This document shows, piece after piece, positions 1 to 7,058 of a stretch of DNA of 12,590 nt (positions are counted from its first letter, which is position 1; each line of letters starts with the position of its first letter). The stretch covers positions 1 to 12,590 of the forward strand of contig CADCWB010000077.1 in assembly GCA_902806295.1 (NCBI GenBank), in the 5' to 3' direction. Below the pieces are notes generated by a model. It was not told the origin of the DNA. It searched no databases and worked only from the letters and a program-made list of their open reading frames with translations. The position numbers and the translations under genes are program-made. Source of the stretch: an uncultured Sphingomonas sp. Its GTDB lineage: Bacteria; Pseudomonadota; Alphaproteobacteria; Sphingomonadales; Sphingomonadaceae.

Positions 1-13
1 GGCATGAACGGAA

Positions 14-43
14 GGGGTCGCCTCGTGCAGGGCGGCCCCTTTT
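14..43 (+). terminator. Rho-independent terminator of an upstream gene outside the window
   Basis: The arms GGGGTCGCC (14-22) and GGCGGCCCC (31-39) pair over nine positions, with one T-G wobble, around an 8-nt loop. TTTT follows directly at 40-43. Orientation is plus, because the T-run lies 3' of the hairpin on this strand. No gene ends inside the window before it, so it must serve a gene to the left. It separates that gene from the DUF6894/Crp operon. Confidence 0.75.
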
Positions 44-86
44 ACTTACTTGCGAACCCGTTCAGCCAATAGCGCGTTCGGCATGG

Positions 87-341
87 ATGGCACGGTTTCA
101 TCTCAATCTCATCAACCAGGTGGGTTTCGTTCCCGATCATGACGGCGTCGAATTGCCCGACCTGACTTCGGCGCGCGCGGAAGCGATCCGCAACATTCGG
201 TCGATCCTGGCGGAGGAGGTGCTGAAGGGCCGCCTTGACCTGTCGGGCCAGATCGAGATCGCTCGATCCGACGGACAGATCGACGAGATCGTTCATTTCG
301 CCGAGGCGCTGACCCTCGAACAGGCGAAGGACGGGGGATGA
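87..341 (+). CDS. DUF6894 family protein
   Basis: An 84-residue soluble protein with no signal peptide or membrane segment. It opens MARFHLNLIN and continues through VGFVPDHDGVELPDL, an Ala/Arg-rich helix, and LKGRLDLSGQIEIARSDG. That is the layout of DUF6894: a short beta strand with aromatic and His residues, a D-x-x-G-x-E-L-P-D motif, a helix, then a strand pair. The family is frequent in sphingomonads and rhizobia and has no established biochemical role. The ATG at 87 is chosen because an ATG at 83 is out of frame and the family starts with this M-x-R-F/Y-x-L pattern. The stop overlaps the ATG of the Crp/Fnr gene by 4 nt (ATGA), so the two are probably translationally coupled. Only about 43 nt separate it from the upstream terminator, and I could not identify a convincing promoter there. 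Confidence 0.85.
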   Translation: MARFHLNLINQVGFVPDHDGVELPDLTSARAEAIRNIRSILAEEVLKGRLDLSGQIEIARSDGQIDEIVHFAEALTLEQAKDGG

Positions 342-1057
342 TCGAGCTCCACCTTCAGCGTCTGCGCGCCCGTCACGCGATCGGCCCCGACGAGGAAGCT
401 GCGATCCTGAGCCTCGTCAGCGAGGTGCGCGAATATCCGGCCGATTACCTAGCGATCCCTGAAGACAAGCTGCTGACCGAAAGCACCTTGCTCCTGAAAG
501 GATTGATGTGCCGGGCCAAGGATCTGGCGGACGGTTCGCGCCAGGTCACCGAACTCCATGTGCCCGGTGACTTTGCCGACCTGCACAGCTTCACGCTCAA
601 GCGCTTGGACCATGACGTGCGCACGCTCACCCGCTGCCAGGTTGCGGTCATCCCGCATGAGCGGCTGGAGCGATTGACCGAGGAACAGCCGCGCCTCACC
701 CGCATCTACTGGTTCGGGACCAACCTCGATGCCGCCATCCATCGCGAGTGGGAGGTGTCCTTGGGCCGCCGCAGTTCTCCGCAACGCATGGCCCATCTAT
801 TCTGTGAGATGGAAGTGCGACTGGGGCTCGTCGGGTTGGCGGAGGACGGGCGCTTCGACCTTCAATTGACGCAGGAAGAATTGGCCGAATGCCTCGGCAT
901 CACGGCGGTGCACGTCAACCGGACGCTGCAGCAATTGCGGGAGCAACAACTGCTCGAGTTTCGCAGCGGACGCGCGTCCATCTTGGATCGCGACGAACTG
1001 CGAGACGTCGCGGGGTTCACGGGCGACTACCTCTATCTGGAGCGACGTGAAATCTAG
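338..1057 (+). CDS. Crp/Fnr family transcriptional regulator
   Basis: A 239-residue cytoplasmic regulator. Residues about 20-125 form a cyclic-nucleotide-binding-type beta barrel, with LHVPGDFADLHSF in the position of the phosphate-binding cassette. A long dimerisation helix follows (about 120-165), then a C-terminal winged helix-turn-helix (about 165-225) with LTQEELAECLGITAVHVNRT as the recognition region. It lacks the N-terminal cysteine cluster of Fnr, so it is probably not an oxygen-sensing Fe-S protein. The cassette also does not match the cAMP-binding consensus well, so the ligand is unknown. This subtype is abundant in sphingomonads and often sits beside small stress-related proteins. 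It overlaps the DUF6894 gene by 4 nt, which implies one operon. Palindromes just downstream could be operators, but that is speculative. Confidence 0.88.
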   Translation: MIELHLQRLRARHAIGPDEEAAILSLVSEVREYPADYLAIPEDKLLTESTLLLKGLMCRAKDLADGSRQVTELHVPGDFADLHSFTLKRLDHDVRTLTRCQVAVIPHERLERLTEEQPRLTRIYWFGTNLDAAIHREWEVSLGRRSSPQRMAHLFCEMEVRLGLVGLAEDGRFDLQLTQEELAECLGITAVHVNRTLQQLREQQLLEFRSGRASILDRDELRDVAGFTGDYLYLERREI

Positions 1058-1118
1058 GCGTTAACGCCCGTTTGGCCGGCCAGTCTTAACCCATGGTTCG
1101 CGAAACCCGGCTAGCTAG
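1057..1118. promoter_or_regulatory. Palindrome-rich intergenic segment
   Basis: Four perfect palindromes lie within about 62 bp: GGCGTTAACGCC (1057-1068, starting on the last base of the Crp/Fnr stop codon), TGGCCGGCCA (1073-1082), TTCGCGAA (1097-1104) and CTAGCTAG (1111-1118). The first could be a weak hairpin ending the Crp/Fnr operon, although no proper T-run follows. The others lie upstream of the exported protein at 1162 and are candidate operators. No clear -35/-10 pair is visible. Function is inferred only from symmetry. Confidence 0.3.
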
Positions 1119-1161
1119 TCGTGCCGAATCGGGGTTTTCGGTTCACTGAGGGGGAGTTTTC

Positions 1162-1767
1162 ATGGGTAAGCGTTTTCTCGCCTGCGCGCTGTTGTGCGCG
1201 CCGGCCATTGCCAATGCGCAAGTCGTGGCACCGGTAACAGCTTTACCAACAACACAGGTAACGATCCCTGCTCCTGCTTCGGTAGCTCCGACTGCCGTTG
1301 TTCTCACTCCCGCCGCGACCGGTCGAGTATTATGGCGCAACATCGCCAGCGGCATGAGTGTACAAGAACTTCGTTCTCTTTACCCTGCTGGCGCGTCGGT
1401 CACCTTCAAAGATGATCGAACGGTTCTAAGCGACATACCGATCATCGACGGCTGTTCCGCGAAGGTAAACGTGATGCACGAAGCCAGTGCTGTGAAAGAG
1501 ATCGTGATGCGCGGAGAAGGCGCGATTGCAGGTCGGTGCTCGCAGAGAATTGTCGCTGCGCTTTCGGGTAAGTATGGCGAACCGCTTGAGAAGGACAAAG
1601 TTGGCGGGTCTCTCTTCGCGCGTGAAGGCAAGAACTACGTCTGGGTACGCGACGGTGTCACCATGCAATTCAAACGCTATACCAATGGCCCTCTTGGTGG
1701 GGGAGGGCTATTCGCCGCTAGCTGGGAGATGCGGTACACTGCGACGGCCGCCAATATCGATCTCTGA
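1162..1767 (+). CDS. Exported protein of unknown function
   Basis: A 201-residue protein that I do not recognise. Residues 1-19 form a Sec signal peptide: MGKR, a hydrophobic core, and AIANA followed by Gln20. A Pro/Ala/Thr/Val-rich linker runs to about residue 55. A compact domain follows with GMSVQELRSLYPAG (64-77), which resembles the opening helix of small periplasmic proteins that also carry a K/R-Y-G-x-P motif, here KYGEP (137-141). The mature protein has two cysteines, Cys98 (DGCS) and Cys126 (GRCS), that could form a disulfide in the periplasm. A glycine run (GPLGGGG, 177-182) lies near the C-terminus. The start is supported by GAGGGGGAG shortly before the ATG. Composition differs from the surroundings: lines 1321-1380 and 1441-1500 are 50% and 53% G+C, against about 65% in a comparable stretch of ftsH. 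This suggests recent acquisition or weak selection. Confidence 0.75.
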   Translation: MGKRFLACALLCAPAIANAQVVAPVTALPTTQVTIPAPASVAPTAVVLTPAATGRVLWRNIASGMSVQELRSLYPAGASVTFKDDRTVLSDIPIIDGCSAKVNVMHEASAVKEIVMRGEGAIAGRCSQRIVAALSGKYGEPLEKDKVGGSLFAREGKNYVWVRDGVTMQFKRYTNGPLGGGGLFAASWEMRYTATAANIDL

Positions 1768-1816
1768 GATTGGTATCGATTCAGTCGGAGGGGTGCACCC
1801 AATCATTTGACTCTGT

Positions 1817-1848
1817 GGGTCGGCCATATCGGTCGGCCCCTCTCCTTT
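1817..1848 (+). terminator. Probable terminator after the exported protein gene
   Basis: GGGTCGGCC (1817-1825) pairs with GGTCGGCCC (1831-1839) over nine positions, including two G-T wobbles, around the 5-nt loop ATATC. The tail CTCTCCTTT is pyrimidine-rich rather than a clean T-run. It lies about 50 nt after the stop at 1767 and before ptsP, so it would separate the two transcription units. Confidence 0.5.
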
Positions 1849-1895
1849 GGGCCAGTTCGCTTGGCGCTTGGCCGCGTTCCTGATAGCCCAGCCGC

Positions 1896-4163
1896 ATGCC
1901 TACCGCCGCCGCCACCTCCGCTCGTGAGATACTGACGGGGCTGCACGACGTCATGGCCAGCCGCGGGTCGGCTCAGGTCAAGCTCGACCATGTGGTGGAC
2001 CTGATCGCCGCGGCGATGAAGAGCGAGGTCTGCTCCATCTACCTGCTGCGCGACAGCAGCTTGGAATTGTTCGCCACGCACGGTCTGCGCAAGGAAGCGG
2101 TGCACGTCACCCGCCTGGCGCTCGGCCAGGGTCTGGTCGGGACCATCGCGGCCGAGGGTCGCATCCTGAACCTTGACGAAGCCTCGTCCCACCCCGCGTT
2201 CGCGTATCGGCCCGAAACCGGCGAAGAAAGCTTCCACAGCTTCGCCGGCGTCCCCATCATCCGGCGCGAGAACGCGATCGGCGTGCTGGCCGTCCAGCAT
2301 GCCGATGCGCGCTGCTACGACGAAGTCGAGATCGAGGCGCTGCAGACGGTAGCGATGGTGTTGGCCGAGCTTATTGCCGGCGCTCGCCTGGCCGATGGTT
2401 CCACCCGCCGCGGCAAGCAGCGGGACGGCATGGTGCGGCTGGCCGGTCTCAAGCTGGTCGCCGGCATGGCCAGGGGAACGGCTGTGTTCCATCAGCCCCG
2501 CGTCCTCGTCGAGCATACGGTGGCCGAGGATACGGAGCTTGAGCGAGCCCGGGTCTATGCCGCGTTCCGCAAGATGCGGGAGCAGATCGAGACCATGACC
2601 CGCGAAGCCGAGTTCGGCACCGCCGGGGAACATCAGGAGATCCTCGAGACCTACAAGATGTTCGCCTACGACGAAGGCTGGTCGCGGCGGATCAATGAGG
2701 CAATCGACAGCGGCCTGACTGCCGAAGCGGCGATCGAGCGGGTCCAGCAGCGCACCCGCGCGCGGATGCAGGAGATCAACGATCCGCTGCTGAAAGAGCG
2801 GATGCACGATCTGGAGGACTTGTCCAACCGGCTGATGCGGATCGTATCCGGTCGGATGGGCACGGCCGCGCAGACCGGCCTCAATCGCGACGCAGTGCTG
2901 ATCGCTCGCAACCTGGGCCCGGCGGAGCTGCTGGAGTATGACCGGCGGCGGCTGAAGGCGGTGGTGCTGGAGGAAGGGTCGTTGACCGCCCACGTGACCA
3001 TCGTCGCACGGGCGATGGGCGTGCCGGTGATCGGGCGCGTCGGGGACATTCGGCATATCGCCAACGAGGGTGACACGGTCTTGGTCGATGGCGACCAGGG
3101 CAGCTTGGTGGTCCGCCCAACGGGCCAGACCGTAGCCGGGTTCGACAATCGCATGGCGATGAGCCTGCGGCGCCGAGCGGAACATGCGGCCATCCGGACC
3201 GAGCCGCCGATTACGCGCGACGGGCGGCGCTGCACCTTGATGGTCAATGCAGGGCTGGCCGAGGACGCGTCCTTGCTGCAGCAGACCGGGGCCGACGGCA
3301 TAGGGCTGTTCCGAACCGAGTTCCAGTTCCTGGTGTCCGCCACCCTGCCCGGCCGCGACAGTCAGCTGCGGCTCTATAAATCGGTGCTGGACGCGGCCGG
3401 TGACAAGCCGGTGGTGTTCCGCACGGTGGACATCGGCGGCGACAAGGCCCTGCCGTACCTGGCCGATGAGAAGGATGAATCGGAGAACCCGGCGATGGGC
3501 TGGCGCGCGCTGCGCCTGTCGCTGTCCCGCACCACCCTGATGAAGGCGCAGGCCCGAGCGTTGATCGAGGCGGCTGATCGCACCGTGCTGCGCGTCATGT
3601 TCCCGATGGTGTCGGAGCCGTGGGAATATGAGGCCGCGCGCGCCTTGTTCGAGGAGCAGCTGGCATGGGCGCGCGAGGGCAAGCGGCCCGCACCCGCCCG
3701 GGTCGAGTTCGGCGCCATGCTGGAGGTGCCGAGCCTGGCCGAGATGCTGGACTTGTTGCTGCCGCGGATCGACTTCCTGTCGATCGGCACCAACGACCTG
3801 ACGCAATTCCTGTTCGCTGCCGACCGGGCCGATCCGCGCCTGGCCGAGCGCTACGACTGGCTGAGCCCCGCCATCCTGCGGTTCCTGCGCCGCGTCACCC
3901 GCGAGGCAACCGCAGCGGGGGTGCCGGTCCGAGTCTGCGGTGAGATGGGTGGCCGACCGCTGGAGGCCATGGCGCTGATCGGTATTGGGATCGAGAACTT
4001 CTCGATTACCCCGGCCGCCGTCGGAACGGTCAAGACCATGATCCGCTCGCTAGACGCCGCGGCCATCCGGGCCAAGATGGAAGTGCTGCTCGCCCGTCCG
4101 CCCCGCGACATGCGCAAGACGCTGGTCGACTGGGCGCGCAAGCATGGCGTCGCGCTGAGTTAA
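1896..4163 (+). CDS. ptsP: PEP-protein phosphotransferase, EI-Ntr (PtsP)
   Basis: A 755-residue enzyme I of the nitrogen phosphotransferase system. It takes phosphate from phosphoenolpyruvate and passes it to NPr and then EIIA-Ntr, a regulatory rather than sugar-importing relay. An N-terminal GAF domain (about 28-160) distinguishes it from sugar EI. The EI N-terminal domain follows (about 184-310). The phospho-histidine domain carries SLTAHVTIVARAMGVPVIG, placing the active His at residue 366. The C-terminal PEP-binding barrel (about 435-730) has GLFRTEF (470-476), MFPMVSE, GTNDLTQF with Asn633-Asp634, and the catalytic VCGEMGG with Cys681. All key residues are present, so it should be active. 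The length matches the family. The ATG at 1896 has no obvious Shine-Dalgarno, but the N-terminus (SAREILTGLHDVMASR) fits sphingomonad homologues. NPr and EIIA genes are not in the window. Confidence 0.96.
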   Translation: MPTAAATSAREILTGLHDVMASRGSAQVKLDHVVDLIAAAMKSEVCSIYLLRDSSLELFATHGLRKEAVHVTRLALGQGLVGTIAAEGRILNLDEASSHPAFAYRPETGEESFHSFAGVPIIRRENAIGVLAVQHADARCYDEVEIEALQTVAMVLAELIAGARLADGSTRRGKQRDGMVRLAGLKLVAGMARGTAVFHQPRVLVEHTVAEDTELERARVYAAFRKMREQIETMTREAEFGTAGEHQEILETYKMFAYDEGWSRRINEAIDSGLTAEAAIERVQQRTRARMQEINDPLLKERMHDLEDLSNRLMRIVSGRMGTAAQTGLNRDAVLIARNLGPAELLEYDRRRLKAVVLEEGSLTAHVTIVARAMGVPVIGRVGDIRHIANEGDTVLVDGDQGSLVVRPTGQTVAGFDNRMAMSLRRRAEHAAIRTEPPITRDGRRCTLMVNAGLAEDASLLQQTGADGIGLFRTEFQFLVSATLPGRDSQLRLYKSVLDAAGDKPVVFRTVDIGGDKALPYLADEKDESENPAMGWRALRLSLSRTTLMKAQARALIEAADRTVLRVMFPMVSEPWEYEAARALFEEQLAWAREGKRPAPARVEFGAMLEVPSLAEMLDLLLPRIDFLSIGTNDLTQFLFAADRADPRLAERYDWLSPAILRFLRRVTREATAAGVPVRVCGEMGGRPLEAMALIGIGIENFSITPAAVGTVKTMIRSLDAAAIRAKMEVLLARPPRDMRKTLVDWARKHGVALS

Positions 4164-4169
4164 CGGCGG

Positions 4170-4210
4170 GTCAGGCAGCGGCACAGCCCGGTTGACAGCG
4201 CTGCCCTGAC
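4170..4210. promoter_or_regulatory. Inverted repeat with a -35-like box between ptsP and the rodZ-like gene
   Basis: GTCAGGCAGCG (4170-4180) and CGCTGCCCTGAC (4199-4210) are complementary apart from one bulged base, separated by 18 nt. The spacer contains a perfect TTGACA (4192-4197), with only a weak -10 candidate (around 4215-4220). No T-run follows, so a simple terminator for ptsP is doubtful. An operator over a promoter for the rodZ-like gene, or an mRNA hairpin, would also fit. Confidence 0.35.
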
Positions 4211-4245
4211 CTCCAACAAGGCGGCGGCGCTAGGCGGGGAGCAGC

Positions 4246-5052
4246 ATGGCCGAAGACACGGGTTACGAGGCAGCAACGGCGGAGACGGTCGGCGAGCGGC
4301 TTCGCGCCGCACGCGCGGCGCAAGGCATCAGCCTGGAGGAAATCGCCGCCCGCACCCGCATTCCGACGCGGCATCTGGAAAGCCTCGAGACCAGTGAATG
4401 GTCCAAGTTACCCGCGGCCACCTACTCGATCGGGTTCGCCAAATCCTACGCCAGTGCGGTCGGGCTCGATCGAACCGAAGTCGGCGAGGCGTTGCGGGCC
4501 GAAATGGCCGGGCAACCGGCTCGCACCAGCATGTCGGCCGAGGTCTTCGAACCCGTCGACCCAGCGCGGGTCATGCCCAAATGGTTGGTGATCCTGGCCG
4601 TGCTGGCGGTGCTCGCCGTAATTGCGGCCCTGCTGTTCATGCGCCAGCGCGAACTGGACGGCGATGACTCCGCGGCTCCGGTCGCGGCCGAAGCGCCTGC
4701 CTCCACCGCGCAGCCAGTGGCGAGTGCCGCGCCGGCAGCGTCGGCGAGCGGCCCGGTGGTGATCACCGCCAATGAGCCGACCTGGATCCAAGTGTCGGAG
4801 CGGGGCGGCGGAGCCGCCCTGTTCCAAGGTGAACTGGCGGCCGGCCAGAGCTACCAGGTGCCCGCGACGGCGATCGCGCCGGTGCTAAGGACGGGCCGGC
4901 CGGAGAGCATTCGCATCGCCGTCGGGACGGCCGACGCTCCAGCCGTTGGACCGGGTGCAACCACGGTCCGCGACGTCAGCCTGCTGGCCGCCGATCTGAT
5001 GCGTGGCGGTCCGGCCACGGCTCCGGCGGCAACGCCGGTGCAACGTCCCTGA
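4246..5052 (+). CDS. RodZ-like membrane protein (HTH plus DUF4115)
   Basis: A 268-residue bitopic inner-membrane protein. Residues about 15-85 are the RodZ-type helix-turn-helix: VGERLRAARAAQGISLEEIA, then TRIPTRHLESLE and LPAATYSIGFAKSYA. A single transmembrane helix spans about 112-132 (WLVILAVLAVLAVIAALLF), preceded by PK and followed by RQR, consistent with a cytoplasmic N-terminus. A periplasmic Ala/Pro/Ser-rich linker (138-170) leads to a DUF4115 domain (about 173-250: NEPTWIQVSERGG, a turn-rich beta sandwich). In RodZ proteins the HTH binds MreB rather than DNA and supports rod-shaped growth. The gene follows ptsP by 82 nt. A GGGGAG stretch precedes the ATG. RodZ homology is confident at domain level; one-to-one orthology to E. 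coli rodZ is inferred. Confidence 0.85.
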   Translation: MAEDTGYEAATAETVGERLRAARAAQGISLEEIAARTRIPTRHLESLETSEWSKLPAATYSIGFAKSYASAVGLDRTEVGEALRAEMAGQPARTSMSAEVFEPVDPARVMPKWLVILAVLAVLAVIAALLFMRQRELDGDDSAAPVAAEAPASTAQPVASAAPAASASGPVVITANEPTWIQVSERGGGAALFQGELAAGQSYQVPATAIAPVLRTGRPESIRIAVGTADAPAVGPGATTVRDVSLLAADLMRGGPATAPAATPVQRP

Positions 5053-5119
5053 TTCATGGCCGCGCAAGCTTGGCTGTGCGCAGCTTCATTCCTTCACTTA
5101 CGCCATTCAAGAGACTGCC

Positions 5120-5974
5120 ATGCGCACCCTGCTGACCTCCGCCGCCCTCGCGCTACTGCTCGCCAGCCCCGCCGTCGCGCAGCGGCAGCCGACCCCAGAT
5201 CAGCGGGTCGAGCGGCTGGAGCGCCAGGTGCGGCAGCTTCAGGGCCGGTTGTTTCCACAGGGTCAGCCGGCCAGCACCGCCGGGCTGGCCGACGACCCCG
5301 CCGCCAGCCAGGTGGTGGTGACCGCCCTCTCCAATCGGCTCGACAATCTCGAGCGTCAGGTGACGGAGCTTGTGCGGCTGGGACAGGAGAGCGGCACCCG
5401 AGTGGCGACGATGGAAGCGGAACTCGCGCGGTTGCGGGCCGATACGGACGGGCGGCTACGGGCGGTGGAGCGAGCAGCGCCGGCGGCAGGTGGAGCGGCT
5501 CCGACCACCGGCTATGTCGCGCCGAACCGGCCCGCCCCGATCGTCGCGGTACCGGTCCTGCCGACCACGACCGGCAACGTCGAGGCGGACGGCGAAGCGG
5601 CTTACGACGTCGGCTATCAGCTCTGGACGCAGAAAAAGCATGATCAGGCGATCACCGCCCTGCGAGCCATGGTCTCCGCCTTCCCCGGCCATCGGCGAGT
5701 AAGCTGGGCCAACAATCTCACCGGGCGAGCGCTGCTCGACAAAGGCGAGCCACGGGCGGCAGCCGAAGCGCTGCTGGCCAATTACCGGGGCAACCCTCGC
5801 GGCGAGCGCGCGCCCGACAGCCTGTTCTATCTTGGGCAGGCGCTGACCACGCTCAAGCAGCCCGCGCAGGCCTGCAAGGCTTACGCCGAACTGGAAGAGG
5901 TCTATGGCGCGTCGGTCCGTGCCGAGCTGAAGGCGCTGCTGCCCGCCGCCAAGTCCAAGGCCAGCTGCCGGTAG
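5120..5974 (+). CDS. cpoB: CpoB/YbgF-like periplasmic TPR protein
   Basis: A 284-residue periplasmic protein. The frame is open further upstream, but Met at 5120 begins a clear signal peptide (MRTLLTSAALALLLASPAVA, cleaved before Gln21), so this start is chosen. Residues 27-45 (QRVERLERQVRQLQGRL) and about 63-118 are heptad-patterned coiled coil, the trimerisation region of the YbgF family. A Pro-rich linker follows (about 121-150). Then come tetratricopeptide repeats (about 157-275), including AAYDVGYQLWTQKKHDQAI and DSLFYLGQALTTLKQPAQA. In E. coli CpoB links the Tol-Pal complex to PBP1B during constriction. It is usually the last gene of the tol-pal cluster, but here it follows the rodZ-like gene and no tolB or pal is present. 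Cys252 and Cys283 near the C-terminus could pair. The Shine-Dalgarno is weak (AAGAGA). Confidence 0.88.
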   Translation: MRTLLTSAALALLLASPAVAQRQPTPDQRVERLERQVRQLQGRLFPQGQPASTAGLADDPAASQVVVTALSNRLDNLERQVTELVRLGQESGTRVATMEAELARLRADTDGRLRAVERAAPAAGGAAPTTGYVAPNRPAPIVAVPVLPTTTGNVEADGEAAYDVGYQLWTQKKHDQAITALRAMVSAFPGHRRVSWANNLTGRALLDKGEPRAAAEALLANYRGNPRGERAPDSLFYLGQALTTLKQPAQACKAYAELEEVYGASVRAELKALLPAAKSKASCR

Positions 5975-6007
5975 GCATTCGGCAGCGCCCGTCCTAGGCT
6001 GCGCGCC

Positions 6008-6985
6008 GTGACGGGGACCTTGGCCTTCAATTCTGCGCTCGTGGACCGCTTCGCCGCCGATCTCGACAGGCTTGCTTCAGCCGGCGAGCGGCTGGGCGTG
6101 GCAGTCTCCGGCGGCCCAGACAGCATGGCCTTGCTGCTCCTGGCTGCTGCCGCTCGTCCGGGCGAGGTCGAAGCTGCCACTGTGGACCACGGACTGCGGC
6201 CGGAGAGCGCCGCGGAGGCCGTAATGGTGCGCGAACTCTGCGAGCAAGTCGGGCTGAGGCACGAAACGCTGCGGGTCGAGGTGGCTCAGGCCGGCAATCT
6301 CCAGGCGGCCGCGCGGGCCGCTCGTTACGAAGCGCTCGGTGGCTGGCTCTGGGATCGTCAGCTCACTGCAATCGCCACCGCTCACCATCTCGACGATCAG
6401 GTCGAGACACTCGTGATGCGGCTCAACCGCGGCTCGGGCGTGTCCGGCCTTGCGGGCGTGCGCGCAAGCGGCCTGATCCCGACCGAAGACGGCGGGCGCC
6501 TCATCCGGCCGCTGCTGAGTTGGCGCCGCACGGAGTTGCAGGCCGTCTGCGATGCGGCGGGCGTTCAGCCTGTCGAGGACCCCAGCAATCTGGACCCGCG
6601 CTTTGATCGGGTCCGGCTCCGCCAGGCGCTGAGGGGTAGCGATTTCCTCAACCCCGAGGCGGTCGCCCGCAGCGCAGCTCACCTGGCCGAGGCGGAGGAA
6701 GCGCTGAATTGGGCCACCCACCGGGAGTGGCTCAACAGAGTTCGCCACACGGTCGACCGGGTGAGCTACCGGCCGGCGAACGATACGCCCCGCGAGATTC
6801 GCCGCCGCGTGCTGCTGGGCGCGCTGCTGTTCCTTAATGACAGCATCGCTGACGATCCGCCCCGCGGTCGGGACATCACTCACCTGCTGTTGGTGTTGGA
6901 AGACGGCGGCACGGCCACCCTGCGGGGGATGATCTGCCATGGCGGGAGCAAATGGCGGTTTGAACGCGCCCCGCCGCGGCGCTGA
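6008..6985 (+). CDS. tilS: tRNA(Ile)-lysidine synthase
   Basis: A 325-residue cytoplasmic enzyme that attaches lysine to C34 of the CAU-anticodon isoleucine tRNA, using ATP, so that it reads AUA. The N-type ATP pyrophosphatase P-loop is AVSGGPDSM (32-40). The downstream signatures VDHGLRPES and TAHHLDDQVETLVMRLNRGSG are intact, as is the IRPLL..RR.EL stretch that follows. The C-terminal part is short, as is common in alphaproteobacteria. The start is GTG at 6008, 33 nt after the cpoB stop. No strong ribosome site is visible, so a slightly later start cannot be excluded. Being essential and collinear with cpoB, it is probably co-transcribed from upstream. Confidence 0.94.
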   Translation: MTGTLAFNSALVDRFAADLDRLASAGERLGVAVSGGPDSMALLLLAAAARPGEVEAATVDHGLRPESAAEAVMVRELCEQVGLRHETLRVEVAQAGNLQAAARAARYEALGGWLWDRQLTAIATAHHLDDQVETLVMRLNRGSGVSGLAGVRASGLIPTEDGGRLIRPLLSWRRTELQAVCDAAGVQPVEDPSNLDPRFDRVRLRQALRGSDFLNPEAVARSAAHLAEAEEALNWATHREWLNRVRHTVDRVSYRPANDTPREIRRRVLLGALLFLNDSIADDPPRGRDITHLLLVLEDGGTATLRGMICHGGSKWRFERAPPRR

Positions 6986-7028
6986 TCAAGCCGGAGGGCT
7001 GCTCATTGTCGTAGCTTGCTATCGTGCG

Positions 7029-7042
7029 CCGGCGAGCGCCGG
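7029..7042. terminator. Short GC hairpin between convergent tilS and the serine hydrolase gene
   Basis: CCGGC (7029-7033) and GCCGG (7038-7042) pair around GAGC in the 73-nt space between two convergent stop codons. There is no T-run on either strand, so termination would be weak or rho-assisted. This is a structural observation with a positional argument only. Confidence 0.25.
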
Positions 7043-7058
7043 ACCGTCAACCGCGAGC

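Noticed and set aside
1803..3806. Long minus-strand open frame of 667 codons opposite ptsP
   Set aside because: It is an antisense shadow of a GC-rich gene. Its translation is rich in His, Gln, Arg and Gly, with no recognisable domain, while the plus strand encodes a complete EI-Ntr.
5003..5119. N-terminal extension of cpoB overlapping the rodZ-like gene
   Set aside because: It would bury the signal peptide 39 residues into the protein and overlap the upstream gene by about 50 nt.
6077..6940. Minus-strand open frame opposite tilS
   Set aside because: It is an antisense shadow without domain or signal peptide; tilS is complete on the plus strand.
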